Origin: Massilia alkalitolerans DSM 17462
GTDB lineage: Bacteria > Pseudomonadota > Gammaproteobacteria > Burkholderiales > Burkholderiaceae_D
Length of the DNA: 64,000 bases
Direction: 5' to 3'
NCBI RefSeq assembly: GCF_000427785.1
Contig: NZ_ATYR01000017.1
Span: forward strand, 62,001-126,000
This document shows, one piece after another, positions 9,099 to 17,744 of the stretch. The notes below the pieces were generated by a model. The model did no database searches, had not been told where the DNA came from, and saw nothing but the letters and a program-made list of their open reading frames with translations. The translations under genes were made by a program, and so were the position numbers. How positions within the stretch are numbered: the stretch's first letter is position 1; every line of letters starts with the position of its first letter.

Positions 9099-11174
9099 TT
9101 AACGTTTCCAAGCTAAACGCAACTTACGTCCCATAAAGTCAGTCCCATTTAATTTCTTTATAGCTTCTGCGGCAATTATACGGTCTGCCATTTTTACTAG
9201 AGCAAAACCCCTATTCTTCCCTGTGACATAATCGACTTGCATATCCACTCCGCTGACTAGGCCCAATCCGGAAAACAAAGTGCGGATCTGTTCTACACTT
9301 ACATCATAGCGCAGGTTTCCTACATAAATTTGTTCGGTCTCACCCGTTTTTAAATCAGTAGGCGCTTTTGAAATTATAGGCTTGGCCTCTACGGCCATAT
9401 CTGGTGCGGCAGAGATTCTCTCAACAGGATTAATGCTTTTCCAATGTCTTTGCAACGCGGCTGTAGGTTTTCCATCAGCCAAGATTAATTCTAAATCAAC
9501 AAGAAGAATTCGGAGGCGTTTGATGGTTGACTTGTAAATATTTGACTCTGGCAAAGCTTCTAGAAGCTCGTTAAGAAATTTAACATCAACTAACTGAGTT
9601 GAGGTTTGCTGTCGAAGGACTGAGAAGAATTCACCGAGCATCGCTTCAACCTCAGCAGGCTGCCGAATTTGAATTCGAGCAATACTTCTTCTGCGGCCGC
9701 CTCGCTTAGCTGACCCGCTCTTCGGAGCTTTTGTATTTATCAATAATCCTTTGCCCGTCAGTTGCTCGTGCAATATGCGATATAAATCCCAATCATGAAA
9801 TCCTAGTAGATCATATATTTGCTGAGGCGACATTAACTCCCCGGATTTCCCCGCAAGCAAGACCAACATTTCCTCTCGAGATAACTTAAATGGCTGATAA
9901 CCCGATAGCCATGCTTGATCCGATGCTGAGAAAACCGATTTATGGAAAAGCGTGATAACAAAATTTCCTGGCTCCGAACGAAGCTCAGGGGAAACTAAGT
10001 CTGCATCTTTCATTAGTTTAAAAATCCGGCGCATTCCTTCACCCATCTCTCGCACATATCCAATTTCCCGCAATCCGCGGGCAATATGGACATTGCGGGA
10101 TTCGTGCAGGCCCTGTTGACGTTTTAACTCTTCAACCGAAATTGTTGAGAGAAGGGCGCCAGGCGAGCGGATTTCCATACGATCATCGTATACAAGGATT
10201 TCAATATTTTTTCCTTCGATACTGTAATCACGGTGCGTGATCGCATTAATAAGTGCTTCTCTGCATGCATCTTCTGGATACATAACACGCTCTTTGAAAA
10301 GCGCCTCATCAGTAAATTTGGTTCCAACTAAGTGAGGTCTTAGCTGCTCCCATGCTTTACTTAACAGCTCTAATATGTTTCCGGTTACTGGCTCGTCAGT
10401 CGCTACGTTGTACTCGCGCCCGCTTCCAAGTTCAGTCCCTCGAATTCGAACCACGCGAACTTGACAGCGGGGGTGCCATTTCTCTATGTTGTCTGCAAAA
10501 AGAAGAAGTGCTGCTCGGCGCAAACGTAGAATCCCAACTCCGTATTCCGCTAACCCCAAATATTGGAGACAGCGTTCGGGCGACATCTTTGCAGTACTTT
10601 CAGAAATCGCAGTCACTAAATCAAGATTTAGATCTGTTACTAAAGCCCCATCTACAAATTCTCGATCATATTGGCGAGACAATTGCTCCTGCCGTTCGAA
10701 GTGGAGCCTTGAGGCTGCGACAGGTGCTGACTCGAGGTCGCGTCGTTGCAGGCATCTACCATCGCTAGTTTGGTGAATACCTTTGGTGCTTTTATCTATA
10801 TAGAAGTACAGAATTGTTTTTCCATCGATCACTACTTTTGAAGAGTGAGGGCTTGGTAGCGGCGTCTCTACATGAACTCCAGTTCTCGGAGCTTTGAGTA
10901 GAACTTCTAATTGTTGTTCAGTATATTTAACGCCAGTTATTGTTCCATCGTCTTCGACGCCTACTAAAAGTTCGCCACCGTCAGCATTCGCAAATGCGAC
11001 GAGAGTTTCAGAAATATCTTTAGCAACTGATCCTACGTCGCGCGGACGTTTGTTCCCAGGCTCACCGTGAAGGGCGCTTTTGAACTCGCGGAACTGGCTT
11101 TCCCTTAACTCAATCGTTTTCAGAATTCGGTCTTTAAGTATCAATGCGTCCATATCAACCTCTGCTATATTCAT
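9099..11174 (-). CDS. AlbA_2/GHKL-type ATPase protein with C-terminal RNA-recognition motif
   Basis: 691 residues. About 20-155 is the AlbA_2 (Schlafen-type) domain: ESQFREFKSAL, FANADGGELLVGVEDDGTITGV, and the HQTSDGRCLQRRD segment. About 290-410 is a divergent GHKL/HATPase_c_4 module (EALINAITHRDYS 306-318, DDRMEIRSPGAL, GLREIGYVREMGEGMRRIF). A winged-helix-like region follows (about 420-480), then a basic linker. Residues 613-691 form a complete RRM with RNP2 IYVGNL (616-621) and RNP1 RGFALVKM (655-662). AlbA_2-HATPase proteins are common in bacterial accessory regions and relate to Schlafen nucleases; an RRM on their end is unusual. The gene is clearly AT-richer than its neighbours and sits alone next to a tRNA gene, which suggests horizontal transfer. 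A nucleic-acid-targeting or antiviral role is inference. Confidence 0.85.
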   Translation of the reverse strand: MNIAEVDMDALILKDRILKTIELRESQFREFKSALHGEPGNKRPRDVGSVAKDISETLVAFANADGGELLVGVEDDGTITGVKYTEQQLEVLLKAPRTGVHVETPLPSPHSSKVVIDGKTILYFYIDKSTKGIHQTSDGRCLQRRDLESAPVAASRLHFERQEQLSRQYDREFVDGALVTDLNLDLVTAISESTAKMSPERCLQYLGLAEYGVGILRLRRAALLLFADNIEKWHPRCQVRVVRIRGTELGSGREYNVATDEPVTGNILELLSKAWEQLRPHLVGTKFTDEALFKERVMYPEDACREALINAITHRDYSIEGKNIEILVYDDRMEIRSPGALLSTISVEELKRQQGLHESRNVHIARGLREIGYVREMGEGMRRIFKLMKDADLVSPELRSEPGNFVITLFHKSVFSASDQAWLSGYQPFKLSREEMLVLLAGKSGELMSPQQIYDLLGFHDWDLYRILHEQLTGKGLLINTKAPKSGSAKRGGRRRSIARIQIRQPAEVEAMLGEFFSVLRQQTSTQLVDVKFLNELLEALPESNIYKSTIKRLRILLVDLELILADGKPTAALQRHWKSINPVERISAAPDMAVEAKPIISKAPTDLKTGETEQIYVGNLRYDVSVEQIRTLFSGLGLVSGVDMQVDYVTGKNRGFALVKMADRIIAAEAIKKLNGTDFMGRKLRLAWKR

Positions 11175-11383
11175 CTTGGTAGTATGCCATGCAAACCGGC
11201 GAAAAACTCAAAAAATTGTTAGCTAGGACGCATACATTGAGAGGTGAGCTAGAGCGTCGTAACGAAGTTGAAATCTAGAGCACATGTGCAGACACAGGCT
11301 ATGTGAATGCTACCGATAGAATTGTCTCGGAGACTAACAATCCACTTTACATTGATTTCTAGAATGTGCGCGACTGGATCCGT

Positions 11384-11413
11384 TTGTCAAAGACACGCAA
11401 ACGCGCGTAGAAT
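11384..11413 (+). promoter_or_regulatory. Promoter of the tRNA-Gly gene
   Basis: TTGTCA at 11384-11389 and TAGAAT at 11408-11413 are separated by 18 bp, 9 bp upstream of the tRNA start. Confidence 0.6.
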
Positions 11414-11422
11414 GCAGGCAAC

Positions 11423-11496
11423 GCGGGTGTAGCTCAATGGTAGAGCAGGAGCTTCCCAAGCTTAAGACGAGGGTTCGATTCCCTTCACCCGCTCCA
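11423..11496 (+). tRNA. tRNA-Gly (anticodon CCC)
   Basis: A full cloverleaf can be drawn: acceptor GCGGGTG pairs with CACCCGC; the D arm is GCTC/GAGC around AATGGTA; the seven-base loop TTCCCAA holds anticodon CCC (11455-11457); the T arm is GAGGG-TTCGATT-CCCTT; the discriminator is T and CCA is encoded (11494-11496). It lies beside the AT-rich AlbA_2 gene, so it is a candidate historic integration site, but I could not find a duplicated 3' end of the tRNA on the other side of that gene. Confidence 0.95.
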
Positions 11497-11540
11497 GTCT
11501 TCAGTATCCCATTTCCCCAAGCTGTCACGCCGCCGACTCT

Positions 11541-12806
11541 TCAGCGGGAATCGGGCAGGCGACCCCGCATTACCCACACCCGGCTGCCTTGCCCCTGGGC
11601 GAGGCTGCTGTTGACCAGCGCGACCATCCCGTCGCCGGCCGCCAGCTTCTTGCCAAGCAGGCCTTGCTGGCTGCCCTGGTGTGCTCCCGCAGCTGGTTCG
11701 CTGTGCGGCACGGTTACCGGGGCGCCAGCATCCCGGCTGTAGCGCAGCCCCTGCGCCGACTCCCATGCGATATGCACGCGGCCGTGCGCATCGATCGCCA
11801 GCTGCGGCGCCATCGCCGCTTCACCGCGCGTGGACAGTGTGCGTGGTGTGCCGAACGCCAGCTCGGGGCCGTCGGAGCGCGCATGGCGGATCGCCGCCGG
11901 CTGCTTCCCCGCCTGCTCCATATAGACGAGATGCAGCCGCCCGTCGCGATCAAACGCCAGGCGCGGCGCATCGGCCCGCGCTGCCCTGGCCCCGACCAGC
12001 ACTGGCGGAGAAAAGCTGGCGCCGTCGTCCAGCGAGCTGCTCACGCGGATGTCGGCGTCCGAATCCTCGCCCACCGTCCATGCCAGGTAAACCTTGCCGC
12101 CGCCAAGCGCAAGCGACGGGCCACGGGCCGGACGCTTGTCGTCGCCCGGGATCCGCTGCGGCGGCGTGAAACTGCGCCCGCCGTCGCGCGAGCGCGCCAG
12201 CCACAGGGCGCCGTCGTATTCGGTCCAGGCCGCGTAGACCTTGCCGTCCGCGCCCACCGCCAGGTCCAGGCTGCCGTTTGACCAGGTATCGCGGTCCAGG
12301 CGTCCCTTGCCGTCGCCGCCGAGCGAGTTCGACAGGTTCACGGGCCGGGAAAAGCTGCGGCCGCCATCGAGCGAGCGCGCATACAGGATGTCCCCGCCAT
12401 GCGATCCGCCCGAGAAGATGATCTCCTGCCAGAGCAGGTGCAGCGTGTCCGGGCCACCCGCCGCGATGCGCGGCATCCAGGAAAAGGTGGCGGGACTGCG
12501 CGACACGTCGACCGGCGCGGCGCGTGCGCGGCCGTCTGCCCCGAGCACCTGCAGCAGCACCTCCTTGCGGCGCTGGTCGACCCAGGCCACGGCCAGGCCG
12601 CCGCCGGCCAGGAAGGCGAGGGTGCCGTCGTCCACATAGTCGTACTGCGAATCGTTCTGGCGCCACGGACCCTTGGTGCCGCCACCGCTGGCGACTTCCT
12701 GCACGGGCAGCCAGGACATGGCATCGCGGTCCGGCGCCGACCGGACCGGCACGCAGGCCAGCAGCATGGCGATGACGAGCAGGCGGGTGCGAATGTGAAG
12801 GCGCAT
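11541..12806 (-). CDS. Exported sialidase-fold (BNR/Asp-box repeat) protein
   Basis: 421 residues with a signal peptide (MRLHIRTRLLVIAMLLACVPVRS). Several Asp-box type repeats are visible: SLDGGRSFSRP, SRDGGRSFTPP, SLDDGASFSPP, each followed by a beta strand, which marks a six-bladed propeller of the sialidase superfamily. Catalytic sialidase residues (arginine triad, FRIP) are not obvious, so actual sialidase activity is doubtful. The protein is probably periplasmic or secreted and carbohydrate-related. It is monocistronic and divergent from the aldo/keto reductase gene. Confidence 0.8.
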   Translation of the reverse strand: MRLHIRTRLLVIAMLLACVPVRSAPDRDAMSWLPVQEVASGGGTKGPWRQNDSQYDYVDDGTLAFLAGGGLAVAWVDQRRKEVLLQVLGADGRARAAPVDVSRSPATFSWMPRIAAGGPDTLHLLWQEIIFSGGSHGGDILYARSLDGGRSFSRPVNLSNSLGGDGKGRLDRDTWSNGSLDLAVGADGKVYAAWTEYDGALWLARSRDGGRSFTPPQRIPGDDKRPARGPSLALGGGKVYLAWTVGEDSDADIRVSSSLDDGASFSPPVLVGARAARADAPRLAFDRDGRLHLVYMEQAGKQPAAIRHARSDGPELAFGTPRTLSTRGEAAMAPQLAIDAHGRVHIAWESAQGLRYSRDAGAPVTVPHSEPAAGAHQGSQQGLLGKKLAAGDGMVALVNSSLAQGQGSRVWVMRGRLPDSR

Positions 12807-12900
12807 CGGGTTCCTCCAGGCGCCGGCAGGGAATGCGCCGCGCCCGGCGCCGGCGCGGTATGCTCGATCCTACTCGTCCCATCCGCCAAGGAGCGCCCGC

Positions 12901-13812
12901 ATGCAACTCGCTTCCCGATCACGCCGCCGCGTGCTCGCCTCGCTGCTGGCCCTGCCGGCCTTCGCCCATGCCCAGGGGCGTCCCGCACTACTCACGCGCG
13001 CCATTCCCTCTTCCGGCGAACAGCTGCCGGTCGTCGGCCTGGGCAGCTGGATTACCTTCAACGTCGGCCGCGATCCCGAAGCCCGCGCCGAGTGCGCGGC
13101 GGTGATGCGCCAGTTCTTCGCCGGCGGCGGCCGGCTCATCGATTCCTCGCCCATGTACGGCTCGGCGCAGGAGGTGATCGGCGAAGCCGTGGGCAAGCTC
13201 AAGCCCGCGCAGCTGTTCTCGGCCGACAAGGTGTGGACCGGTGAAGGCGCGCAGGGGTCGGCGCAGCTTGAAACCTCGCGCCGCCTGTGGCAGATCCCGC
13301 GCTTCGACCTGCTGCAGGTGCATAACCTGCTGGCCTGGGAAGCGCACCTGCCGATGCTGCTGCGGATGAAGCGGGAAGGGCGGCTGCGCTACGTCGGCAT
13401 CACCACCTCCGAAGGGCGCCGGCATGGCGAGATCGAGAGAATCATGGCGAGCCAGCCGATCGACTTCGTGCAGATCTCGTACAACGCGCTCGATCGCGAG
13501 GTGGAGCAGCGCATCCTGCCGCTGGCGCGCGAGCGGCGCATCGGCGTGATTGTCAACCGGCCGTTCCGGCAGGGTGACCTGACCCGGGCGCTGGCGGGCA
13601 AGCGCCTGCCCGGCTGGGCCGCGGAGATCGGCTGCACCAGCTGGGCGCAGGCGCTGCTCAAGTTCATCGTCGCGCATCCAAGCGTCACCTGCGCGATTCC
13701 CGCCACCTCCAGCGTCGCCCACGTGCGCGAGAACCTGCTGGCCGCGAGCGGGCCGCTGCCGGACGAGGCGCTGCGCCGGCGTATCGTCCAGGATGTCGAA
13801 AGGCTGGCATGA
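12901..13812 (+). CDS. Exported aldo/keto reductase (probable Tat substrate)
   Basis: 303 residues. The N-terminus SRSRRRVLASLLALPAFAHAQ is a twin-arginine-like signal (RRRVLAS followed by a short hydrophobic stretch), so the enzyme is probably exported folded with its cofactor. The AKR barrel is recognisable by LIDSSPMYGSAQEVIGEAVG (active-site tyrosine near residue 86), the lysine in LFSADKVW, and QVHNLLAWE (active-site histidine). The substrate is unknown. The next gene overlaps by 4 bp (ATGA), so the two are coupled. Confidence 0.87.
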   Translation: MQLASRSRRRVLASLLALPAFAHAQGRPALLTRAIPSSGEQLPVVGLGSWITFNVGRDPEARAECAAVMRQFFAGGGRLIDSSPMYGSAQEVIGEAVGKLKPAQLFSADKVWTGEGAQGSAQLETSRRLWQIPRFDLLQVHNLLAWEAHLPMLLRMKREGRLRYVGITTSEGRRHGEIERIMASQPIDFVQISYNALDREVEQRILPLARERRIGVIVNRPFRQGDLTRALAGKRLPGWAAEIGCTSWAQALLKFIVAHPSVTCAIPATSSVAHVRENLLAASGPLPDEALRRRIVQDVERLA

Positions 13813-14465
13813 GCGAGTGGTGGACGTACTCGCTGTCGGACTTCCTGATGTTCTCGGCGCGGACCTATCATCGCCAGTTCGAGCTGATGAACCGCGAGTG
13901 GTGGCCGCTGCAGTTGCTGGCTGTTGCGGCGGGTGCGGTCATCCTGGGCGGCATCATGCACCGGCGCCTGGCCAGCGCACGGATCGCGTTCACGCTGCTG
14001 GCCGCGGCCTGGCTGTGGGTAGGCTGGGCCTACCACCTGCAGCGCTATGCCGACATCAACACCGGTGCGCCGTATTTCGCTGCCGCCTTCTTCCTGCAGG
14101 CCGGCCTGCACGCCTGGATGGCCTGGAAGGCGCCGGCGCAGCCCGACGTGCTCACCCCTGCGGTGGGCATGGCCTTCCCCCTCGTGCTGCTCGTGCTGGC
14201 CGGCTATCCGCTGCTGGCGCCATTGCATGGCCGTAGTTGGTGGCAGGCCGAGGTCTTCGGCCTCGCCCCCGATCCGACCGCCATGCTCACGCTCGGCGTA
14301 CTGATGTTCTGGCGCGCGCCCTGGCCGCTGTGGGTGATTCCGCTGCTGTGGTGCGCCATCAGTACCGCGACGCTGCTCGAGCTGGATGCATCGCGGCCCT
14401 GGTGGCCGGCGGTAACGGCGCTGCTTGCGTTGGGCGCCGTCGTGTGGGGGAAGTTCAGGCGCTGA
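13809..14465 (+). CDS. DUF6064 family integral membrane protein
   Basis: 218 residues, almost wholly hydrophobic, with about six predicted membrane helices. The opening MSEWWTYSLSDFLMFSARTYHRQFELMN is characteristic of DUF6064. It starts inside the stop of the aldo/keto reductase gene (ATGA), suggesting a shared transcript. Its last bases overlap the convergent deacylase gene by 11 bp. Function unknown. Confidence 0.8.
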   Translation: MSEWWTYSLSDFLMFSARTYHRQFELMNREWWPLQLLAVAAGAVILGGIMHRRLASARIAFTLLAAAWLWVGWAYHLQRYADINTGAPYFAAAFFLQAGLHAWMAWKAPAQPDVLTPAVGMAFPLVLLVLAGYPLLAPLHGRSWWQAEVFGLAPDPTAMLTLGVLMFWRAPWPLWVIPLLWCAISTATLLELDASRPWWPAVTALLALGAVVWGKFRR

Positions 14466-15570
14466 GCAGGTCGCCCGAGCGGAAAGATTCCGTCCCCGCG
14501 ATCTTGCACACGTGCATCCCGCGCAACAGGTGCCGGTGCGCCGTGCTCGCGAACAGCAGCCCGGCGTGTTCGGCGCACAAGCTCGTCACCTGGCCGCTGA
14601 CCGGGTTGACGATGTCCGCCACCGGCTCGCCCGCCTCGACCAGCTCGCCCAGCTTCTTGTGGAAGACCAGCACGCCGGCATGCGGGGCGGACAGCGGCTC
14701 GACGGCATTGAGCGGCGTCGCGCGGCAGGGCGTTTCCGGCAGCGGCTCGAGCGGGATGTCGAGCACGCCCGCATGGCCAAGATACTGCAGCAGGGCGGCA
14801 GCGTCCTGGCGCGCGTAGTCGTAGCGCACGTCGTTCTCGCCGCGCAGCTCGACCGTGACCGCGATGCAGGAAGGGGGAATTGCCGTGCCCTCGAAGTGGT
14901 CGGCCAGCTCCCACCACAGGCGGCTGCAGGCTTCGTCGAAGGCCTCTCCGCCCGAAGCCTTGGCCACCAGCAGCACGCGCGCGCCCAGCAGCGCCATCAG
15001 CGGCTCCACGCTTTCCACCAGCGGCGTGCCGGTGTACATGTGCATCAATGCTTCGTTATCGCAGTGCAGGTCGAGCACGATGTCGGCGTCGATCGCCATC
15101 GACAGCAGGGTCTTCTTGAGCGTCTCGACGTCGTCATTCGGTTCCCACAGGCTGATCTGGTGGCGGGCGTGCTCGCGGATGAGGGCGATGTTGGCGTCCA
15201 CGTCACTGCCGAGCTTGCCTTCGAGCGATTTCTTGAGCTCGTCCCCCACGTGCCTGTACAGGCGGTTGAAGTTGGTGCCGGTCGTCAGGTGGTAGCGGCC
15301 GAAGGGCGCGCCGTGGATGACCTGCGACAGGCCGATCGGATTGGCCGCCGGCACCAGGATGACTTCGCCCTTGATCCGGCCTTCGGCATCCAGGCGCTCC
15401 AGTTCCTGGCGCAGGAAGTGGGCCACCAGCATGGCCGGCACCTCGTCGGCGTGGACGGCGGCCTGGATGTACACCTTTTTACCGGTCCCCGGGCTGCCGT
15501 AGTGGAAGGAAGTCAGGTGGGCGGTGGCGACGTTCTCGTCGACGGCGATCGGGTGTTTCACTGATTGCAT
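14455..15570 (-). CDS. Succinylglutamate desuccinylase/aspartoacylase family zinc hydrolase
   Basis: 371 residues from the ATG at 15570, which has AGGAAG nine bases upstream; an upstream ATG at 15594 is possible. The M14-like zinc motifs are present: [12 protein letters not shown] (H-x2-E ligand pair) and [13 protein letters not shown] (third ligand histidine). Family members hydrolyse N-acyl amino acids or related amide bonds, but the substrate cannot be told here. There is no arginine-catabolism (ast) context, so astE is not claimed. The gene is monocistronic and divergent from trmB. Confidence 0.87.
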   Translation of the reverse strand: MQSVKHPIAVDENVATAHLTSFHYGSPGTGKKVYIQAAVHADEVPAMLVAHFLRQELERLDAEGRIKGEVILVPAANPIGLSQVIHGAPFGRYHLTTGTNFNRLYRHVGDELKKSLEGKLGSDVDANIALIREHARHQISLWEPNDDVETLKKTLLSMAIDADIVLDLHCDNEALMHMYTGTPLVESVEPLMALLGARVLLVAKASGGEAFDEACSRLWWELADHFEGTAIPPSCIAVTVELRGENDVRYDYARQDAAALLQYLGHAGVLDIPLEPLPETPCRATPLNAVEPLSAPHAGVLVFHKKLGELVEAGEPVADIVNPVSGQVTSLCAEHAGLLFASTAHRHLLRGMHVCKIAGTESFRSGDLLSA

Positions 15571-15689
15571 GGACAGGCTTCCTGGGCTCGGCATGGATAA
15601 AGCACGATTATCCGCGATTCCGCCGGGAGGCTTCGCACGCTCCCGGCTGGGCTATAATGACAGCCGTTTTTTCCTCACTATCACTCCCC

Positions 15690-16409
15690 ATGTCCTCTGA
15701 AAAGCCTACCCCCGGCCCGGCGCGTTCCATGCTTTACGATCCGACCGAACACCGCATCCGCAGCTTCGTCACGCGGGCCGGCCGCCTGTCGACCGCCCAG
15801 GCGCGCGCGCTGGAGGAGCTCGGTCCCAAGTACCTGATCGAGTATAAAAAGGAGACGCTGGACCTGGAAGCCGCTTTCGGGCGCAAGGCGCCGGTCATCC
15901 TGGAAATCGGCTTCGGCATGGGCGACACCACCGCGCACATCGCGCGCCTGATGCCGGAGAAGGATTTCATCGGCGTCGAGGTGCACACCCCGGGCGTGGG
16001 CAGCCTGCTCAAGCAGATCGGCGAGCAGGGCATCGAGAACCTGCGCCTGATCCAGCACGACGTGGTCGAGGTGCTGAACCACATGATCCTTGATGGTTCG
16101 CTGGCCGGCGTGCACGTGTTCTTCCCGGACCCGTGGCACAAGGCGCGCCACAACAAGCGCCGCTTGATCCAGCCGGCGTTCGTGAAGGTCCTGTGCGACA
16201 AGCTGGCGCCGGGCGGCTACATTCACTGCGCCACCGACTGGGAAGACTACGCGGTGCAGATGCTGGAGGTGCTGGGCAACGAGCCCCTGCTCCAGAATAC
16301 GGCCGAAGGCTATGCGCCGCAGCCGGCATACCGGCCGCTGACCAAGTTCGAGAACCGCGGCCTCAAGCTGGGCCACGGCGTCTGGGACCTGGTGTTCGTC
16401 AAGAAGTGA
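15690..16409 (+). CDS. trmB: tRNA (guanine-N7-)-methyltransferase
   Basis: 239 residues from the ATG at 15690 ([10 protein letters not shown]); an in-frame start at 15657 would add 11 residues. The SAM site is [14 protein letters not shown]. The conserved catalytic/tRNA-binding motif [15 protein letters not shown] is complete. The enzyme methylates G46 in the variable loop of tRNAs. It ends at a strong terminator shared with the convergent transporter gene. Confidence 0.95.
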   Translation: MSSEKPTPGPARSMLYDPTEHRIRSFVTRAGRLSTAQARALEELGPKYLIEYKKETLDLEAAFGRKAPVILEIGFGMGDTTAHIARLMPEKDFIGVEVHTPGVGSLLKQIGEQGIENLRLIQHDVVEVLNHMILDGSLAGVHVFFPDPWHKARHNKRRLIQPAFVKVLCDKLAPGGYIHCATDWEDYAVQMLEVLGNEPLLQNTAEGYAPQPAYRPLTKFENRGLKLGHGVWDLVFVKK

Positions 16410-16413
16410 AAAC

Positions 16414-16439
16414 AACGCGCCGAACGGCGCGTTTTTTTA
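16414..16439. terminator. Terminator between trmB and the FucP-like transporter gene
   Basis: A perfect 9-bp stem AACGCGCCG (16414-16422) with CGGCGCGTT (16425-16433) is followed by seven T. The two genes converge, so the hairpin may serve both strands. Confidence 0.88.
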
Positions 16440-17735
16440 TGCGCGATGCGCTCGCCGCGCGTACAGCCCGAAGTACACGATCACCGCATAGCACAGCGCC
16501 GGCACGACCAGCGACATCTTCAGGCCGGCCACGTCGGCCGTATAACCCATGAGCAGCGGCACCACGGCGCCGCCCACGATCGCCACGCAGATCACGCCCG
16601 AGCCTTCCGCCGTACGCTTGCCGAGGCCCTCGCAGGCCAGCGTGAAGATGGTCGGGAACATGATCGAGTTGAACAGGCCGATGGCCAGCAGCGACCAGCC
16701 CGACACCGCCCCGGTGCTGTTCGCGGACACCAGCAGCAAGCCGATCGTCACCGTGGCGGCAAAGGCCAGCACCTTCCCCGGCGAGAACATGCGCAGCAGC
16801 GCGGCGCCGATGAAGCGGCCCACCATGGCGCCGCCCCAGTACAGCGGCACGTGCTTGCCCGCCGCCTCCGCGCTCAGGCCAAGCACGTGGGATTCCATCA
16901 GGTAGTTCACGATGATCGAGCCGATCGCCACCTCGGCGCCGACGTACAGGAAGATGCAGAGCGCGCCGAGCGCGAAGCGCGGCTGCTTGAGCAGATCGAA
17001 AGCGTGCAGGATGTTTTCCGAGGGCGCCGCCGTCTCCACCAGCTTGTGGCGGTTCATCCATACCGCGCCGCCCAAGAGGGCCAGCGCGATCGCCAGGCCG
17101 ATGTAGGTGTTCACGACGACCCGGGTTTCTTCCTGGCGGTAGGCGTCGAGCGCGACGCCACTCAGGGTCGAGACATCGACCGTCGCCAGCGAACCGAGGA
17201 TCAGGATCGCGCCGACGTAGGGGAAGACCGTGGTGCCGAGCGAATTGAAGGCCTGGGCAAAGGTCAGGCGGCTGGATGCCGTTTGCGGCTTGCCCAGCAT
17301 TGAGATCAGCGGATTGGCGACCACCTGCACGATGGTGATGCCCGAGGCCAGCACGAACAGCGCCAGCAGGAAGGTGGCGAACACGCCCGAGTAGGACGCC
17401 GGGATGAACAGCAGGCAGCCCACGGCCATCGTGACCAGGCCGACCACCGCGCTGCGCATGTAGCCGAGGCGTTGCACGATGGCGGCGGCCGGGATCGAGA
17501 CGAAGAAGTAGGCGGCGAAGAAGGCCGACTGCACCAGCATCGCCTGGGCGTAGCTGAGCGTGAACAGGTCCTTCAGCTTGGGGATGATGACGTCGTTCAG
17601 GCTAGTGATGCCGCCGAAGACGAAGAACAGCGCGAAGACGAAGGTCTGCAGGCTGGCCGCGTTCTGCGGCACGGCGGCCTGGGCGCCATCCTTGTCGGGC
17701 GCCGCGGTAGTGCTGGTGGGAGTGGGGATAGCCAT
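16437..17735 (-). CDS. FucP/GluP-type sugar MFS transporter
   Basis: 432 residues with twelve predicted membrane helices. The N-terminal motif FVFALFFVFGGITSLNDVIIPKLKDLFTLSYAQAMLVQSAFFAAYF is typical of the FHS family (fucose, glucose/galactose proton symporters). It lies 9 bp downstream of recQ on the same strand and is probably co-transcribed with it, an odd pairing that may only reflect compact spacing. Sugar specificity is not readable. Confidence 0.88.
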   Translation of the reverse strand: MAIPTPTSTTAAPDKDGAQAAVPQNAASLQTFVFALFFVFGGITSLNDVIIPKLKDLFTLSYAQAMLVQSAFFAAYFFVSIPAAAIVQRLGYMRSAVVGLVTMAVGCLLFIPASYSGVFATFLLALFVLASGITIVQVVANPLISMLGKPQTASSRLTFAQAFNSLGTTVFPYVGAILILGSLATVDVSTLSGVALDAYRQEETRVVVNTYIGLAIALALLGGAVWMNRHKLVETAAPSENILHAFDLLKQPRFALGALCIFLYVGAEVAIGSIIVNYLMESHVLGLSAEAAGKHVPLYWGGAMVGRFIGAALLRMFSPGKVLAFAATVTIGLLLVSANSTGAVSGWSLLAIGLFNSIMFPTIFTLACEGLGKRTAEGSGVICVAIVGGAVVPLLMGYTADVAGLKMSLVVPALCYAVIVYFGLYARRAHRA

Positions 17736-17744
17736 GAAGTGTTT

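Noticed and set aside
9099..11174. Reading the AlbA_2 protein as a plain transcriptional regulator
   Set aside because: The C-terminal RRM and GHKL-like module are not explained by that annotation, so only the domains are named.
9020..11496. Attachment-site duplication of the tRNA-Gly 3' end
   Set aside because: No matching direct repeat was found at the far side of the AT-rich gene.
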